Assembly: GCA_020847175.1 (NCBI GenBank) | Contig: JADLCM010000005.1 | Span: forward strand, 1-64,000 | Direction of reading: 5' to 3' | Source: Phycisphaerales bacterium | GTDB lineage: Bacteria; Planctomycetota; Phycisphaerae; Phycisphaerales; UBA1924 | Length of the DNA: 64,000 nucleotides | Shown here: one piece after another, positions 25,228 through 34,499 of the stretch | Position numbering within the stretch: position 1 is the stretch's first letter | How the letters are laid out: the number at the start of each line of letters is the position of its first letter | The notes under the pieces: model-generated | What the model was told of the DNA's origin: nothing | Seen by the model: only the letters and a program-made list of their open reading frames with translations | Database searches by the model: none | Made by a program: the position numbers and the translations under genes

Positions 25228-27687
25228 TCAGCGCTTGCCCTTGTCCTTGCGCTCCTGGCGATGATCGCCCTTGCGCTTGTCGCGTGACTTGCTCTTGGCG
25301 GAGCGGCGTTCGGCGCCGGTCTGCTTGAACCCGGCCCCCCGGCCGCCCTCCAGCCCGCCGAATGATCCTTCGCCCCCGAGTTTGAGGGGGAGGTTCTTGG
25401 CCTTGCCCGCGGCGCGGCTGGCGGCATCGGCGATGGCGAGGTCGAGCGTGCGCTTGGCAAGGTCCACGGCGACGATGCGGACCGTGACCGCATCGCCGAG
25501 GTTGAACGACCGCCCGCTCCTGCTGTCCACGAGGGCGCCGGTGCGGCTGTCCTGCTTCCACTGGGGCATCTGGTTGCCGCGGGTGGTGTCGCCGGGGAGA
25601 TCGGAGACCTTGATGAACCCGTCGGCGAGAAACTTGTCGAGCTGGACGAAGACGCCGCGCGGATTGACGCCCGTGATCGCGCCCGCGTATTCCTCGCCGA
25701 TCTTGCCCGCGAGGAGTTGGAGCACGAGGAAGGCGCGGAGCTCATGCTCGGCGGCCTCGGCACGCTCCTCGCAGTCGGTGCAATGACGCCCGAGCGTGAC
25801 CAGGGTTTCGAGATCGAGGACGGCGGGGTTGTCCAGCAGTCGCTCGCCGAGGAGGCGCCGGTCGGCGGGGGTCGCGGGGCGCTGGCGCCCGTTGTCGGTG
25901 CGTTCGAGATATGCGCTGAGGGCCCAGTGCACGGTGAGGTCGGGGAAGCGCCGGATGGGGCTGGTGAAGTGCGCGTAGGCCTTGCTCGCGAGCGCGAAGT
26001 GCCCGATGAGCGCGGGAGAATACTCGGCCTTGGTCAGCGTGCGGAGCACCGCCATGTGCACGGCGCGGGCCGCGGGTGTGCCCCGGGTGGAGTTGAGCAG
26101 GGCCTGGAGCTCCTCCCGGGTGGGGCTGGCGGGGATGCGATACCCCGCGACCATCGCGGTGCGGCGAAGTTCGGTCGAGTCGCCCGGCGTGGGCTCCGGG
26201 TGAACCCGCCGCAGCAGGGGGACGTGCAGGGTCTCAAAGAGGCGGGCGAGGATCTCGTTCGCCTCGACCATGAACATCTCGATGAGCGTGTGGGTGAAGG
26301 CGTCATCCTCGCGCTCGGCATCGATGACGCGCCCGTTCTCGTCGTAGATCAGCACCACGTCGGGGAGTTCGAGCGAGATCATGCCCTGGCGCTCGCGACG
26401 CCCCCGGATGCGCCTGGCGAGCGTGTTCATCTCGCGCAGGGCCTCGATCAGGCCCTCGGTGTAGTTGGGGGGCGTCTTGGCGTGGGTGCGGGCCTCATCG
26501 GGTTTGCCGTCGATCAGCGCCTGGGCTTCGAGATAGGTCAGGCGCTTTGCCGACTTGATGAGCGTCGCGCTCACCCCTTCGGCGACGATGTTGCCGTCCT
26601 GGTCGTAGGTGCCCCAGGCGGTCTTGCAGTAGCGTTCGACGCCCTCCTGGAGCGAGCAGATGCCGTTGGAGAGCATCTCGGGGATCATGGGAATCACCTT
26701 GCGGGGGAGGTAGCAGGAGTTGCCGCGCTCGCGGGCCTCGGCCTCGATCGCGCTGCCGGGCGTGATGAAATGCCCCACGTCGGCGATGTGCACGCCCAGC
26801 CGCCACCCGCCCCCCGGCAGCCGCTCGATGCTGATGGCGTCGTCGTAGTCCTTGGCGTCCGGGGGGTCGATGGTGATGATGAACGATCCGGTGAGGTCCT
26901 CGCGCCCGGGCAGGCGCTTCTCTCGCCGAAACTCGTGGATCTCGTCGTCGTACCGGCGCGCGGCCTCTCGGGCGTCGTCAAGGACGGCGTCAGGAAACTC
27001 GCCGGGCAGGTTGTGGGCCAGGATGACCGCCTGAGTCTCCACGTCGGGCGACCCCGCCTCGCCGAGCACCTTGCTGATGACGCCCTCGGGGAGCATGTCC
27101 CCCTCGGGAAACAGCGTGATATCGACGACAACCTTGTCGCCGGGCTTGACGTGCTTCGCCTCGGCATCGCGGACGACAATCGGGGTGCTGATGGCCTTGC
27201 CGTCGGGCTGCACGAGCCACTGGGCACCCTGCTTGATGACCTCCCCGCTGAAGGTGGAACGCTTGCGCTTGACGACGGCGATGACCTCGCCCTGGAACTG
27301 CTTGCCGCTGAAGCCCTGCTTCTCGCGCTTGCGGTCGCGGAAGAACGCGATGCGCACCACGTCGCCGCTCATGGCGTCGGCGACATGCTCGGGGGGGATG
27401 AAGATGGAGCCGTGCCGGACCGCGTGCTCGGGTTCGACGAAGCCGAAGCCCTTCATGGCCTTGCGGAAGACACCCTGGAGCTCGCCCTGGTCGGGCAGAT
27501 CGGGCAGGGAGAGTTTGCCCGAATCATCGAGGTGGACCACGCCCTGCTGCGCCAACTCCTTCACGGCCTTGGCGAAATCGTCGGTGTCGTCCACGCGCAG
27601 TTCCTGGGCGACGCTCAGGAGGTGCTTGGGCTGGTAGGACTCATCGGACAGGTGCGCGATGAGTCGTTTGCGGTATTGCAGAGGCAT
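25228..27687 (-). CDS. rnr: Ribonuclease R
   Basis: 3'-5' exoribonuclease of the RNB (RNase II/R) family that degrades structured RNA; 819 residues, the RNase R length. Domains in order: helix-turn-helix-like N-terminus (about 1-60), two cold-shock/OB domains (65-220), the RNB catalytic domain (about 250-590) with the active-site TIDPPDAKDYDDA and later YAHFTSPIRRFPDL, then a C-terminal S1 domain (about 670-755). A basic tail (KSKSRDKRKGDHRQERKDKG) may help RNA binding. ATG 27687 has TACCCT five bases upstream and no Shine-Dalgarno site, so it may be leaderless. Confidence 0.96.
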   Translation of the reverse strand: MPLQYRKRLIAHLSDESYQPKHLLSVAQELRVDDTDDFAKAVKELAQQGVVHLDDSGKLSLPDLPDQGELQGVFRKAMKGFGFVEPEHAVRHGSIFIPPEHVADAMSGDVVRIAFFRDRKREKQGFSGKQFQGEVIAVVKRKRSTFSGEVIKQGAQWLVQPDGKAISTPIVVRDAEAKHVKPGDKVVVDITLFPEGDMLPEGVISKVLGEAGSPDVETQAVILAHNLPGEFPDAVLDDAREAARRYDDEIHEFRREKRLPGREDLTGSFIITIDPPDAKDYDDAISIERLPGGGWRLGVHIADVGHFITPGSAIEAEARERGNSCYLPRKVIPMIPEMLSNGICSLQEGVERYCKTAWGTYDQDGNIVAEGVSATLIKSAKRLTYLEAQALIDGKPDEARTHAKTPPNYTEGLIEALREMNTLARRIRGRRERQGMISLELPDVVLIYDENGRVIDAEREDDAFTHTLIEMFMVEANEILARLFETLHVPLLRRVHPEPTPGDSTELRRTAMVAGYRIPASPTREELQALLNSTRGTPAARAVHMAVLRTLTKAEYSPALIGHFALASKAYAHFTSPIRRFPDLTVHWALSAYLERTDNGRQRPATPADRRLLGERLLDNPAVLDLETLVTLGRHCTDCEERAEAAEHELRAFLVLQLLAGKIGEEYAGAITGVNPRGVFVQLDKFLADGFIKVSDLPGDTTRGNQMPQWKQDSRTGALVDSRSGRSFNLGDAVTVRIVAVDLAKRTLDLAIADAASRAAGKAKNLPLKLGGEGSFGGLEGGRGAGFKQTGAERRSAKSKSRDKRKGDHRQERKDKGKR

Positions 27688-27760
27688 GGGGGAGGGTATG
27701 GGGCGCGGGGCGCGGCCATTCGGCCCGCGCGCGGCCCGCCGGGGGCGGCGGCTGGCGCCG

Positions 27761-28918
27761 TCACAGGGCGCGCGCTGCGTCGAGGTAGGCCCGGTAGTTC
27801 GCGCTCGTTTCCCGCAGCGTGTCGCCCCCGAACTTCTCCAGCACCGCCCGCGCGATCTCGAAGCCGACGACGGCTTCGAGCACCACGCTGGCGGCGGGCA
27901 CGGCGCACACGTCGCTCCGCTCGTACTGGCTGCGCTCAGGCTGCTTGGTCCGCAGATCGACGCTTAGCATGCCCTGGAGGAGCGTGGCGATCGGCTTCAT
28001 CGCGGCCCGCACGACCACGGGCATGCCGTTGCTCATGCCGCCCTCGATGCCCCCGGCGTTGTTGCGGGGGCGAATGAAGCCGAGCGTGGTCTCGGCGCGC
28101 TTCGCGGGGTCGAACATGATGGGATCGTGCACCTGCGAGCCGGGACGCGAGGCCACGTCCTTCCCCATCCCGATCTCAACGCACTTGATGGCCTGGATGC
28201 TCATCGCCGCCCCGGCGAGGCGCGCGTCGAGGCGCCCGTCCCACGAGGCGCAGGTGCCCAGCCCCGGGGGGACACCGAAAACGTGGGCCTCGATCAGGCC
28301 CCCGGCGGTGTCCTGATCGATCTTGGCCTGGCGGATGACCGCGCACTGGCGCTCGGTGACCGGCGCATCGGGGCAGTAGGTTTCGCTCGCGTCGCGCGCC
28401 GCGCGCACGCCAGGCCAGTTCTCGGGCGTGACTTCGATCTGGGTCGATTCGGCGCCCACGGCACGAACGAACCCGAAGACCTCGATGCCGACCTGACGCA
28501 GCAGGCACCGAGCGGCACACCCGGCGAGCGTGCGGGCCGCGGTTTCGCGGGCGCTGGCGCGCTCCAGCGTGCCGCGGCAGTCGTCCGTGAGCCATTTGAG
28601 ACTGCCCGCAAGGTCGGCGTGCCCGGGACGGGGCCGGTGCACCGGGGGCGTCGCCTGGTCGTCGTCCAGGCGCGAGTCGCGATTGCGCACGACCATGGTG
28701 AGCGGCCCGCCGAGCGTGCGTCCCTTGCGAACGCCCGCGAGAAACTCAACCGTGTCGCGCTCGATGCGCTGGCGGGCCCCGCGCCCATAGCCCCCCTGCC
28801 GCCGCGCGAGCTCCGTGTTGAAGAAGGCCTCGTCAAGAGGCACGCCTTCGGGCAGGCCCGAGACGAGGGCGACACAGGCCGGGCCGTGGCTCTCGCCGGC
28901 GGTGGTATAGGTGAGCAT
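27761..28918 (-). CDS. aroC: Chorismate synthase
   Basis: Chorismate synthase removes phosphate from EPSP to give chorismate with reduced FMN, the last step of the shikimate pathway. The 385-residue product begins YTTAGESHGPACVALVSGLP, then has RRQGGYGRGARQRIERDTVE, SRLDDDQATP and the late NNAGGIEGGMSNGMPVV and RSDVCAVPAASVV signatures. ATG 28918 is preceded by TATCCT six bases upstream with no ribosome site. It lies 73 bp upstream of rnr on the same strand. Confidence 0.97.
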   Translation of the reverse strand: MLTYTTAGESHGPACVALVSGLPEGVPLDEAFFNTELARRQGGYGRGARQRIERDTVEFLAGVRKGRTLGGPLTMVVRNRDSRLDDDQATPPVHRPRPGHADLAGSLKWLTDDCRGTLERASARETAARTLAGCAARCLLRQVGIEVFGFVRAVGAESTQIEVTPENWPGVRAARDASETYCPDAPVTERQCAVIRQAKIDQDTAGGLIEAHVFGVPPGLGTCASWDGRLDARLAGAAMSIQAIKCVEIGMGKDVASRPGSQVHDPIMFDPAKRAETTLGFIRPRNNAGGIEGGMSNGMPVVVRAAMKPIATLLQGMLSVDLRTKQPERSQYERSDVCAVPAASVVLEAVVGFEIARAVLEKFGGDTLRETSANYRAYLDAARAL

Positions 28919-29173
28919 GGGGCGAGGATATCAGGGCGGGGACGCCGCGCGGCCGCGCCGGTGCGGGTCGCCGACGTTCGCCCGCGGCCCGGTGCTCTGT
29001 GCGAGCAGAGCGGGGTTCACAGCGGGCACTGAGACACGGAGTCGAGCGGGCGCGCGGTTCTCCGACCGCCATGCCCGCCGCCGCTGGACCCGAAGCCCGG
29101 CGAAGGTCCGGGGCACGCGCGCCTCGACCATCGCGTATCGAGTGAAGGAGGTTTCGTGCGCCGCGTGGCGCGA

Positions 29174-29449
29174 TTACGGACGCGGTCCGGCGGCCGCGCT
29201 GGTCGCAGGCGCCGCTGAAGGCTCACCGTTCGGCGTGCCGTCCTTCGCGTCGTTCGTCACCGGGAGTCCGCTCGCGGCCTCGGCCGGTGACGTCGGGGTC
29301 GTCGCCTCGGGCGCGGGCTCGGCGTAGGCGCTGCGCGGCACGGGCCCGACGAGACGCAGTTTGCCCCAGATCAGCAGGCTGAACACGCCGCCCACGATCG
29401 CCATGCTCGCGGCGGCGGCGGCGACTCGGCTCTGGCGTGTTCGGGACAT
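29174..29449 (-). CDS. Small single-pass membrane protein with Ala/Pro-rich tail
   Basis: A 91-residue protein: basic start (MSRTRQSR), one membrane segment (about residues 9-27, AAAAASMAIVGGVFSLLIWG), then a low-complexity periplasmic tail rich in Ala, Pro, Thr and Ser. No family is recognised. TTGGAG lies seven bases before ATG 29449. It follows the GspH-like pseudopilin gene on the same strand with 55 bp between, so it may be part of the pseudopilin cluster. Confidence 0.62.
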   Translation of the reverse strand: MSRTRQSRVAAAAASMAIVGGVFSLLIWGKLRLVGPVPRSAYAEPAPEATTPTSPAEAASGLPVTNDAKDGTPNGEPSAAPATSAAAGPRP

Positions 29450-29504
29450 GCGGGTCTCCAAAGGTGATGCGCGCCGATGCGCCCCCGGGTTCAAGTGTGA
29501 AGCA

Positions 29505-30095
29505 TCAATCGTCGCCGTCCACCTTTCCGGTGGTCACATAACCAGTGAAGCCGTCGATGGCGACCCAGTACGACGCGGTGGGTGAACTGATGATCGCCAT
29601 GCCGCCGGCGCTCGGGGAGTTGCTGCCCGGCGCGTTGACCGGAGCGCCCATCTCGTCAAAGACGATGAAGGCCTGCTCGTCGAACACGGCGGATTCGAGC
29701 CGCGCGCCGCCGAAGCGGGGCTCGCTGAAGCTCATCGTCATGGTGCCGCTTGGGCGCGAGGGGTCGTAGATCACGTCGTTCTCGGGATCGAGCTCGCTTC
29801 CATTGACTTCGAGGATGGAGTACGAGTTGCCTTCGACATCAAAGTAGATGGCGCGGGCGCGCTGGAAGGCCATCGCGTCGGACTGTGCGAAGGTGATGTC
29901 GGAGACCAGCGTGCGGACCGCCGACTGGGCGCGAAGCTCCGCCGCGGGCGACACCGTGGGCACGACCATCGTGCCCAGGATGCCCAGGATCACGACGATC
30001 ACCAGCACCTCGACGAGCGTGTAGGCCCGCGCGCGGGCACGCCCCCGGTGCATCGCGGGGCGGCACGCGGCGAACGACTTCGGGCTCGGTGTCAC
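29505..30095 (-). CDS. Type II secretion-like minor pseudopilin (GspH-like)
   Basis: A 196-residue prepilin-like protein. After a 24-residue basic leader comes YTLVEVLVIVVILGILGTMV, the class III signal helix with Glu at +5. The residue before the cut site is Ala rather than the usual Gly. The rest (SAVRTLVSDITFAQSDAMAF, then a beta-rich domain) fits GspH. Pseudopilins form the periplasmic pseudopilus of a type II secretion or type IV pilus-like machine. GTG 30095 has GGAGGAG nine bases upstream. It is in a leftward cluster with two GspG-like genes. Confidence 0.85.
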   Translation of the reverse strand: MTPSPKSFAACRPAMHRGRARARAYTLVEVLVIVVILGILGTMVVPTVSPAAELRAQSAVRTLVSDITFAQSDAMAFQRARAIYFDVEGNSYSILEVNGSELDPENDVIYDPSRPSGTMTMSFSEPRFGGARLESAVFDEQAFIVFDEMGAPVNAPGSNSPSAGGMAIISSPTASYWVAIDGFTGYVTTGKVDGDD

Positions 30096-30128
30096 GCGGA
30101 CTCTCCTCCGGCGCTCGTGCGCCTCGCG

Positions 30129-30518
30129 TTACCGCCCGCCGCCCGAGGGCGGGGGCTGCGTGGGCTCGGAAGGCTGGATCGAGGGGGGCGTAGCGGGCTG
30201 GGGGTTGCGCGGAGCCTCGCGCTCCGGCTCCTTCGCCATCTTGACGGCGGGCATGTCGGTCACCTTCACCTCGATGCCGCGCGCGAGCAGGCCTTCGAGG
30301 GTGTCGATGCGTCCGGCGAGCCCCTTGAGCTCGCTGATGATCTGCTTGCGCTGATCCGCCGCGGAGATCATGCCCCCCGAACGGGGCTCGTCAGGGCCGG
30401 CGGCGCGGGCGACCGAAACAGCCGGGGCCCCGGGACCCGTGAACTGGGCCACCGCGTGCAGCGTGAGCAGCCCGGCGATCGCGGTGAGAACGGCGTTGGT
30501 GTACGTGCTGGTGCGCAT
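30129..30518 (-). CDS. Small exported or membrane-anchored protein in the pseudopilin cluster
   Basis: A 129-residue protein with an N-terminal hydrophobic segment (TNAVLTAIAGLLTLHAVAQF, residues 7-26) that could be a signal peptide or anchor, a short helical region (DQRKQIISELKGLAGRIDTL), and a Pro-rich end. No family is recognised. AGGAGGT lies seven bases before ATG 30518, a strong site. Its place between two pseudopilin genes suggests a role in the same machinery, which is inference. Confidence 0.72.
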   Translation of the reverse strand: MRTSTYTNAVLTAIAGLLTLHAVAQFTGPGAPAVSVARAAGPDEPRSGGMISAADQRKQIISELKGLAGRIDTLEGLLARGIEVKVTDMPAVKMAKEPEREAPRNPQPATPPSIQPSEPTQPPPSGGGR

Positions 30519-30630
30519 GGGTGCGGACCTCCTGAGATCACCATCGGCCGTCGAGAGCGGCCGGTTCAGGCTCGTCCGCAAATGATGTCGGCGGCACATT
30601 GGCATGACGATCGGCGCGGGGTTTACGGAC

Positions 30631-31059
30631 CTAGGGGCGGGGGAGGGGCTCGTCGTCCTCGTCGAAGCTTCCCGCCCACACCTCGCCCGACGCATCGTCG
30701 AAGATCCATCCGTAGTCCGTCTGGTACTCAACGTCGGGCGTGTCGCCGATGGAGATGACCCGCCCGGCCTCAGCGCCGACCCACGGATTGAGGGGGGCGC
30801 GCGAGAGGTACTCGCCGTCGCCGTCCACGAGCGGGCCCCAGGTGCCGTCCCCGGCCTCGACCGGCGGCAGGGTGTTGTCGTTGCGGGCCTGGTAGACACC
30901 GACCGCGCGCCGCAACTTTTCGAGCTCGTGAATGGTCGTCCCCTTGCGGGCCTCGTCGGTGGCGTTGGAGAACTGCGGCACCACGATCGCCGCGAGAATG
31001 CCCAGGATCACCACCACGATCAGGATCTCGACGAGCGTGAAGGCGCGGCGGGTGGTCAT
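30631..31059 (-). CDS. GspG-like pseudopilin 1
   Basis: A 142-residue pseudopilin. The leader is six residues (MTTRRA) followed by FTLVEILIVVVILGILAAIV with Glu at +5. The residue before cleavage is Ala. ARKGTTIHELEKLRRAVGVY and PLNPWVG match the GspG core, where the latter is near the expected position of the structural loop. The C-terminus is acidic (FDEDDEPLPRP). ATG 31059 has GGGAGC about eight bases upstream. It follows the second GspG-like gene on the same strand. Confidence 0.9.
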   Translation of the reverse strand: MTTRRAFTLVEILIVVVILGILAAIVVPQFSNATDEARKGTTIHELEKLRRAVGVYQARNDNTLPPVEAGDGTWGPLVDGDGEYLSRAPLNPWVGAEAGRVISIGDTPDVEYQTDYGWIFDDASGEVWAGSFDEDDEPLPRP

Positions 31060-31169
31060 GGGCTGGTGCTCCCCGGGTCCGGACAGAGAAAGCGACCGGG
31101 CCCCTTTCGAGGATCGGTCGCGGATGTGATTCAACATGCGGGCGGCTGGCCCACCAGGTCAGCACTCAC

Positions 31170-31532
31170 TCAGGGGACGACCGCGGTGATGGTGTCGCCG
31201 TCCCACTCCCAGCCGATGTCATCGTCGCCGGCAGCGCCGACAGCGGTGAGACCGTTGTAGGGGTTGACGGGGGCTTCCTTGATGTAGCCGCCGTCGATCA
31301 TGCTGTCCCAGCCGTCGGTCGCGAAGTCGGGGTACGCGCCCTCGCGAGCCTGGAAGAGCTCGATCTGGTTCTGGAGGGTGCTCTCCTGGGTCGCGATGTT
31401 GCCGTCACGGGCGTCGTTGGCAGCGTTGGTGAACTGGGGCACCACGATGGCGGCCAAGATGCCGAGGATGACGACGACGATCAGAATTTCGACCAGGGTG
31501 AAACCGCGATTCCGCTTGCGCATCCGCTTCAT
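31170..31532 (-). CDS. GspG-like pseudopilin 2
   Basis: A 120-residue pseudopilin with a canonical leader: MKRMRKRNRG then FTLVEILIVVVILGILAAIV, with Gly at -1 and Glu at +5. DARDGNIATQESTLQNQIEL and APVNPYNGL fit a GspG-type major pseudopilin fold. The C-terminus is acidic. ATG 31532 has AAGGAGTT just upstream, a strong site. It is first in the leftward pseudopilin cluster, and is the most likely major subunit. No ATPase, secretin or prepilin peptidase gene is in the window. Confidence 0.92.
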   Translation of the reverse strand: MKRMRKRNRGFTLVEILIVVVILGILAAIVVPQFTNAANDARDGNIATQESTLQNQIELFQAREGAYPDFATDGWDSMIDGGYIKEAPVNPYNGLTAVGAAGDDDIGWEWDGDTITAVVP

Positions 31533-31989
31533 GCTTGAACTCCTTGCACTCGATCGAAGTGCGTGAACTTTGCCTGCCGCCCTCCGGCACCGGCGACCGT
31601 GACGAGCCTCTCCTCCGGGCCCGTCCCACCCGCCTTCGGCACATGCCGCAGGCGTGCCTCAAGCATCGACAACACACGTTCGCAACTCACGCCCTCGCTT
31701 CGCTTTCCTCACCCCCGCGGGGGCGGCTGTGACGCCTGCGCCTCGTGCGCGGCGGAGATTCTCCGCGATTCGGACCTCGCGAGGCCGATGGAGACCTCAC
31801 CTCAATCCGAAAACTCGCCGCGACGATCCAAGCCCTCTGTCGAAGGCCCGGAAACGGGCGCGTGTTCGGATCGAGCCGGTTCGAATGATGCGGCGCATGC
31901 GGCGGATTGAGCGCCATGAGCGCGCGAGCCATCCGCGCCGGCGCGGGCGCCGCGCCCTTGCGGACGCGGACCATCCGGTCCTCTCTCGT
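31533..31989. other. 457-bp region without a gene, upstream of the pseudopilin cluster
   Basis: I see no convincing gene here on either strand. It should contain the pseudopilin promoter and the end of the GH57 transcript. The only structure noted is a 12-base perfect palindrome CCCCCGCGGGGG at 31712-31723. Codon-like composition is weak in all frames. Confidence 0.4.
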
Positions 31990-33264
31990 TCACGGCGCGG
32001 TGGCGGCGGCCCCGACGCGGGTGCGGAGGTTATCCAGCACGTTCATGAAGTTGATGTACGCATCGTACGGCGAGTCGTACGGGCTGAAGTACTTGTGCAC
32101 GTCGCCGTCCGACCAGTACTTGGTGCACATGTAGTAGAAGTGGTCGCTGGTCGAGAGCTTGCGCCAGTCATTGACGAGGTGCGACGCGGCGTCGCGCTCG
32201 GCATCACCGGCCGAGAGAGATTCGCGGTGCCGCTGGTGCACCTCTCGCCCGAGCTTGTAGAACTCGTCCAGCGCATTGTGCTGCATGGCGTTGTCGCGCC
32301 ACGCCGAGAGATCGCGCTCCGAATCGGCCCACGAGATGTAGTTCGGCGCGTCGAAATCGCCGACGGGATCGAATCGGCGCAGCGCTTCGCTGGGCGTGTT
32401 GAAGTGGTTCTCGCCCGGCGCCACGTCGAAGACCGCCCCGGGGAGCGCATCGAGGAAGTGAAAAATGCCGGTGTCGGCCCACTGGTGCTCGCCGAAGGTC
32501 TCGTAGTCCATGAAGAGATTGCACAGGAAGCCGTCGCCGTTGATCTGGTTCACCCAGCGCGCGAACTTCTCCGCCGAGAGGGGCCAGTCCGCCCAGCCCC
32601 GGTTGCTGAAGCGGAAGGCAATGTCATCGGACAGCCGGTAGTTCTTCAGCAGCAGCCCGAAGGGTCGCCCGGCCCGGCCGCGCGGACGCCCCGGGGGTGC
32701 GTAGACGTAATTCGGCGATCGGTAGCCGAGAATGCGATCGACGCCTTCGGTGATGCAGCCGTGCCACCGCTGTTCGCCCGCGTCGTCACGCATGCCCGAG
32801 AGGAACATCCCCAGTTCGTTGGCATAGATGAGTTCGGTGTTGCGGAAGACCGTGGGCGTGGTGCCGAAGAGCGACCGGATGCGCTGGGAGTGCATATCGA
32901 CCTGGCGCCGGAACTCGTCCCGTTCGTACAGGAAGCTCAGCGAGTGAAAGTAGGTTTCGCCGATGAACTCGCAGCACCCGGATCGCGCCAACTCGACGAA
33001 CAGGCCGATCACGTCCGGACACCATCGCTCCATTTGGTCGAGCAGCGTGCCGGTGATCGAGTACGAGAGGCGGAAGTTGCCCTTGTGCTTGCGCACCAGG
33101 TCGAACAGCAGCCGCGTCGCCGGGCGATAGCACTTGTCGGCGACCTTGAGCATGATCTCCTTGTTCTTCTCGTCGTCGAAATAAAAGGGATGTGAATCAA
33201 ACACCGAGTAGCGCTTGAGGCGCCACGGCTGGTGCACCTCAAAGTAGAAGACGACCGAAGCCAT
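31990..33264 (-). CDS. Glycoside hydrolase family 57 protein
   Basis: A 424-residue GH57 enzyme, predicted to act on alpha-glucans (alpha-amylase or glucanotransferase group) in the cytoplasm. The N-terminus YFEVHQPWRLKRY holds the conserved HQP motif. FIGETYFHSLSFLY is the second family motif. TVFRNTELIYANEL holds the probable Glu nucleophile, and LFMDYETFGEHQW the probable Asp acid/base. There is no signal peptide. GGAGGG lies five bases before ATG 33264. A link to glycogen metabolism is inferred; no glycogen genes are nearby. Confidence 0.93.
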   Translation of the reverse strand: MASVVFYFEVHQPWRLKRYSVFDSHPFYFDDEKNKEIMLKVADKCYRPATRLLFDLVRKHKGNFRLSYSITGTLLDQMERWCPDVIGLFVELARSGCCEFIGETYFHSLSFLYERDEFRRQVDMHSQRIRSLFGTTPTVFRNTELIYANELGMFLSGMRDDAGEQRWHGCITEGVDRILGYRSPNYVYAPPGRPRGRAGRPFGLLLKNYRLSDDIAFRFSNRGWADWPLSAEKFARWVNQINGDGFLCNLFMDYETFGEHQWADTGIFHFLDALPGAVFDVAPGENHFNTPSEALRRFDPVGDFDAPNYISWADSERDLSAWRDNAMQHNALDEFYKLGREVHQRHRESLSAGDAERDAASHLVNDWRKLSTSDHFYYMCTKYWSDGDVHKYFSPYDSPYDAYINFMNVLDNLRTRVGAAATAP

Positions 33265-33356
33265 TGCACCCTCCGGCCCCGCGGGGCCCGCTCCATTGTC
33301 GCCGCCTCGCCCGCCGAAGCAAACCCCGGAGCCTTCCGAGCCCGGGCCGACCTTCG

Positions 33357-34499
33357 TCAACTCTTGATGCTCACCAGGGCGTAGAACACCAGGGGGAGCA
33401 GGACCACCAGCGGCACAAAGGCACTCACCGCGGCGGGAAGCCCGGGCAGGGGCTGCGAAGCCGCCACGATTCCCCCGATGATCGCCGCCAGGGCAAGCGG
33501 GGCCGCCTTCAACGTCTGGCGGATGGGGCTGATCGGTGCCCGCATCAGAAAGAACCGGATCGTCAGGATCACCCCGAAGAGATTGGCCCCGAGCCGGGCG
33601 AACCGCCCCCAGCGGAGGAGTTCCATCCGGCGGGCCCGGTCTTCAAAGCTCGCCCCGTCGGGGCCCCGGGCCCGGCGCATGCCGCGCAGCATCTCGCCGA
33701 GCTGGGCAAAGCTCAGGTTCTCGGCGTACCCCGCGTACCGGGTGGTGGTGAGCATGGTGGGGTCGCAGGTGGTCTCGATGCGGGCGATCGGTTCGCGCAG
33801 CGGCTGCCCGCCGGCGCCGGAGGCGCGCTCGACCAGCCCGTCTTCCAGCTCCCACCCGCCGTCGCGCCACCGGGCCCGCGAGGCGGTGATCACCCGCGTT
33901 CCCTGGAGTGAATCGCCGGCGTCGATGACGACGAGAGAGTCCAGTGTGCCGCGCTCGCCGTCAAAGAGCCCCGCCGAGAACCAGCGCCCCTGGGTGTCGG
34001 GCACGAGCAGCACGCGCTTGGGAGCAAGGTCGCGCAGGCCCACGTCGCCGTGATCTCGGGTGAGGAGGGGCGCGATGCGCGGCACGAGCAGTTCCTGGTT
34101 CAGGGCCTGCAGGCCCACGATGCAGGCCGACACCACGATGATCGGCCTGGCGACGCGCAGCAGGCTCTGCCCGCTGGCGAGCAGGGCCGTCATCTCGCCG
34201 TGCCGGGCCATCTGGGCGCAGGTGAAGCCCATCGCCCCCACCATCACGATGCCGATCAGGTAGTTGAAGAGGTGCAGCAGCCGCGGCCACCACAGATCGA
34301 GAATGAGCAGGAGCGTGACGCTGGTCTTGCGGGTGCCGCTGGCGCTCTGCTCGGGGCCCAGCATCGCCTCGGCAGCGCGGACGAACCGCGTCATGTTCAA
34401 CGTGGCATCCACCGCGACGATGAAGGCGCAGAGCATGACGAGCAGCAGCACCGTGTTGCTGAAGTACTGGCGCGCGATGGATCGATCAAGAATCGTCAT
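33357..34499 (-). CDS. LptF/LptG family permease 1
   Basis: YjgP/YjgQ family membrane protein, 380 residues, part of the inner-membrane LPS extractor (LptB2FG) of the Lpt bridge. Three N-terminal membrane segments (about residues 10-31, 60-95, 100-120), a periplasmic beta-jellyroll-type domain (about 140-270), and three C-terminal segments follow the family plan. MTILDRSIARQYF is the usual N-terminal amphipathic start. ATG 34499 overlaps the upstream PAP2 stop by four bases (ATGA), so translation is coupled. A second, longer family member is at 47766. Confidence 0.9.
   Translation of the reverse strand: MTILDRSIARQYFSNTVLLLVMLCAFIVAVDATLNMTRFVRAAEAMLGPEQSASGTRKTSVTLLLILDLWWPRLLHLFNYLIGIVMVGAMGFTCAQMARHGEMTALLASGQSLLRVARPIIVVSACIVGLQALNQELLVPRIAPLLTRDHGDVGLRDLAPKRVLLVPDTQGRWFSAGLFDGERGTLDSLVVIDAGDSLQGTRVITASRARWRDGGWELEDGLVERASGAGGQPLREPIARIETTCDPTMLTTTRYAGYAENLSFAQLGEMLRGMRRARGPDGASFEDRARRMELLRWGRFARLGANLFGVILTIRFFLMRAPISPIRQTLKAAPLALAAIIGGIVAASQPLPGLPAAVSAFVPLVVLLPLVFYALVSIKS

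Noticed and set aside
28919..29173. Possible small gene upstream of aroC
   Set aside because: All frames are Arg-rich with no start plus ribosome site and no recognisable protein.
31861..31920. A CGGTTCGAATG stretch resembling a tRNA T-arm
   Set aside because: No matching acceptor, D or anticodon arms could be built around it.
33265..33356. A longer GH57 start at 33360
   Set aside because: The extra 32 residues are Gly-rich and overlap the end of the LptF/G gene; ATG 33264 has a strong GGAGGG site and starts with the family's first strand.
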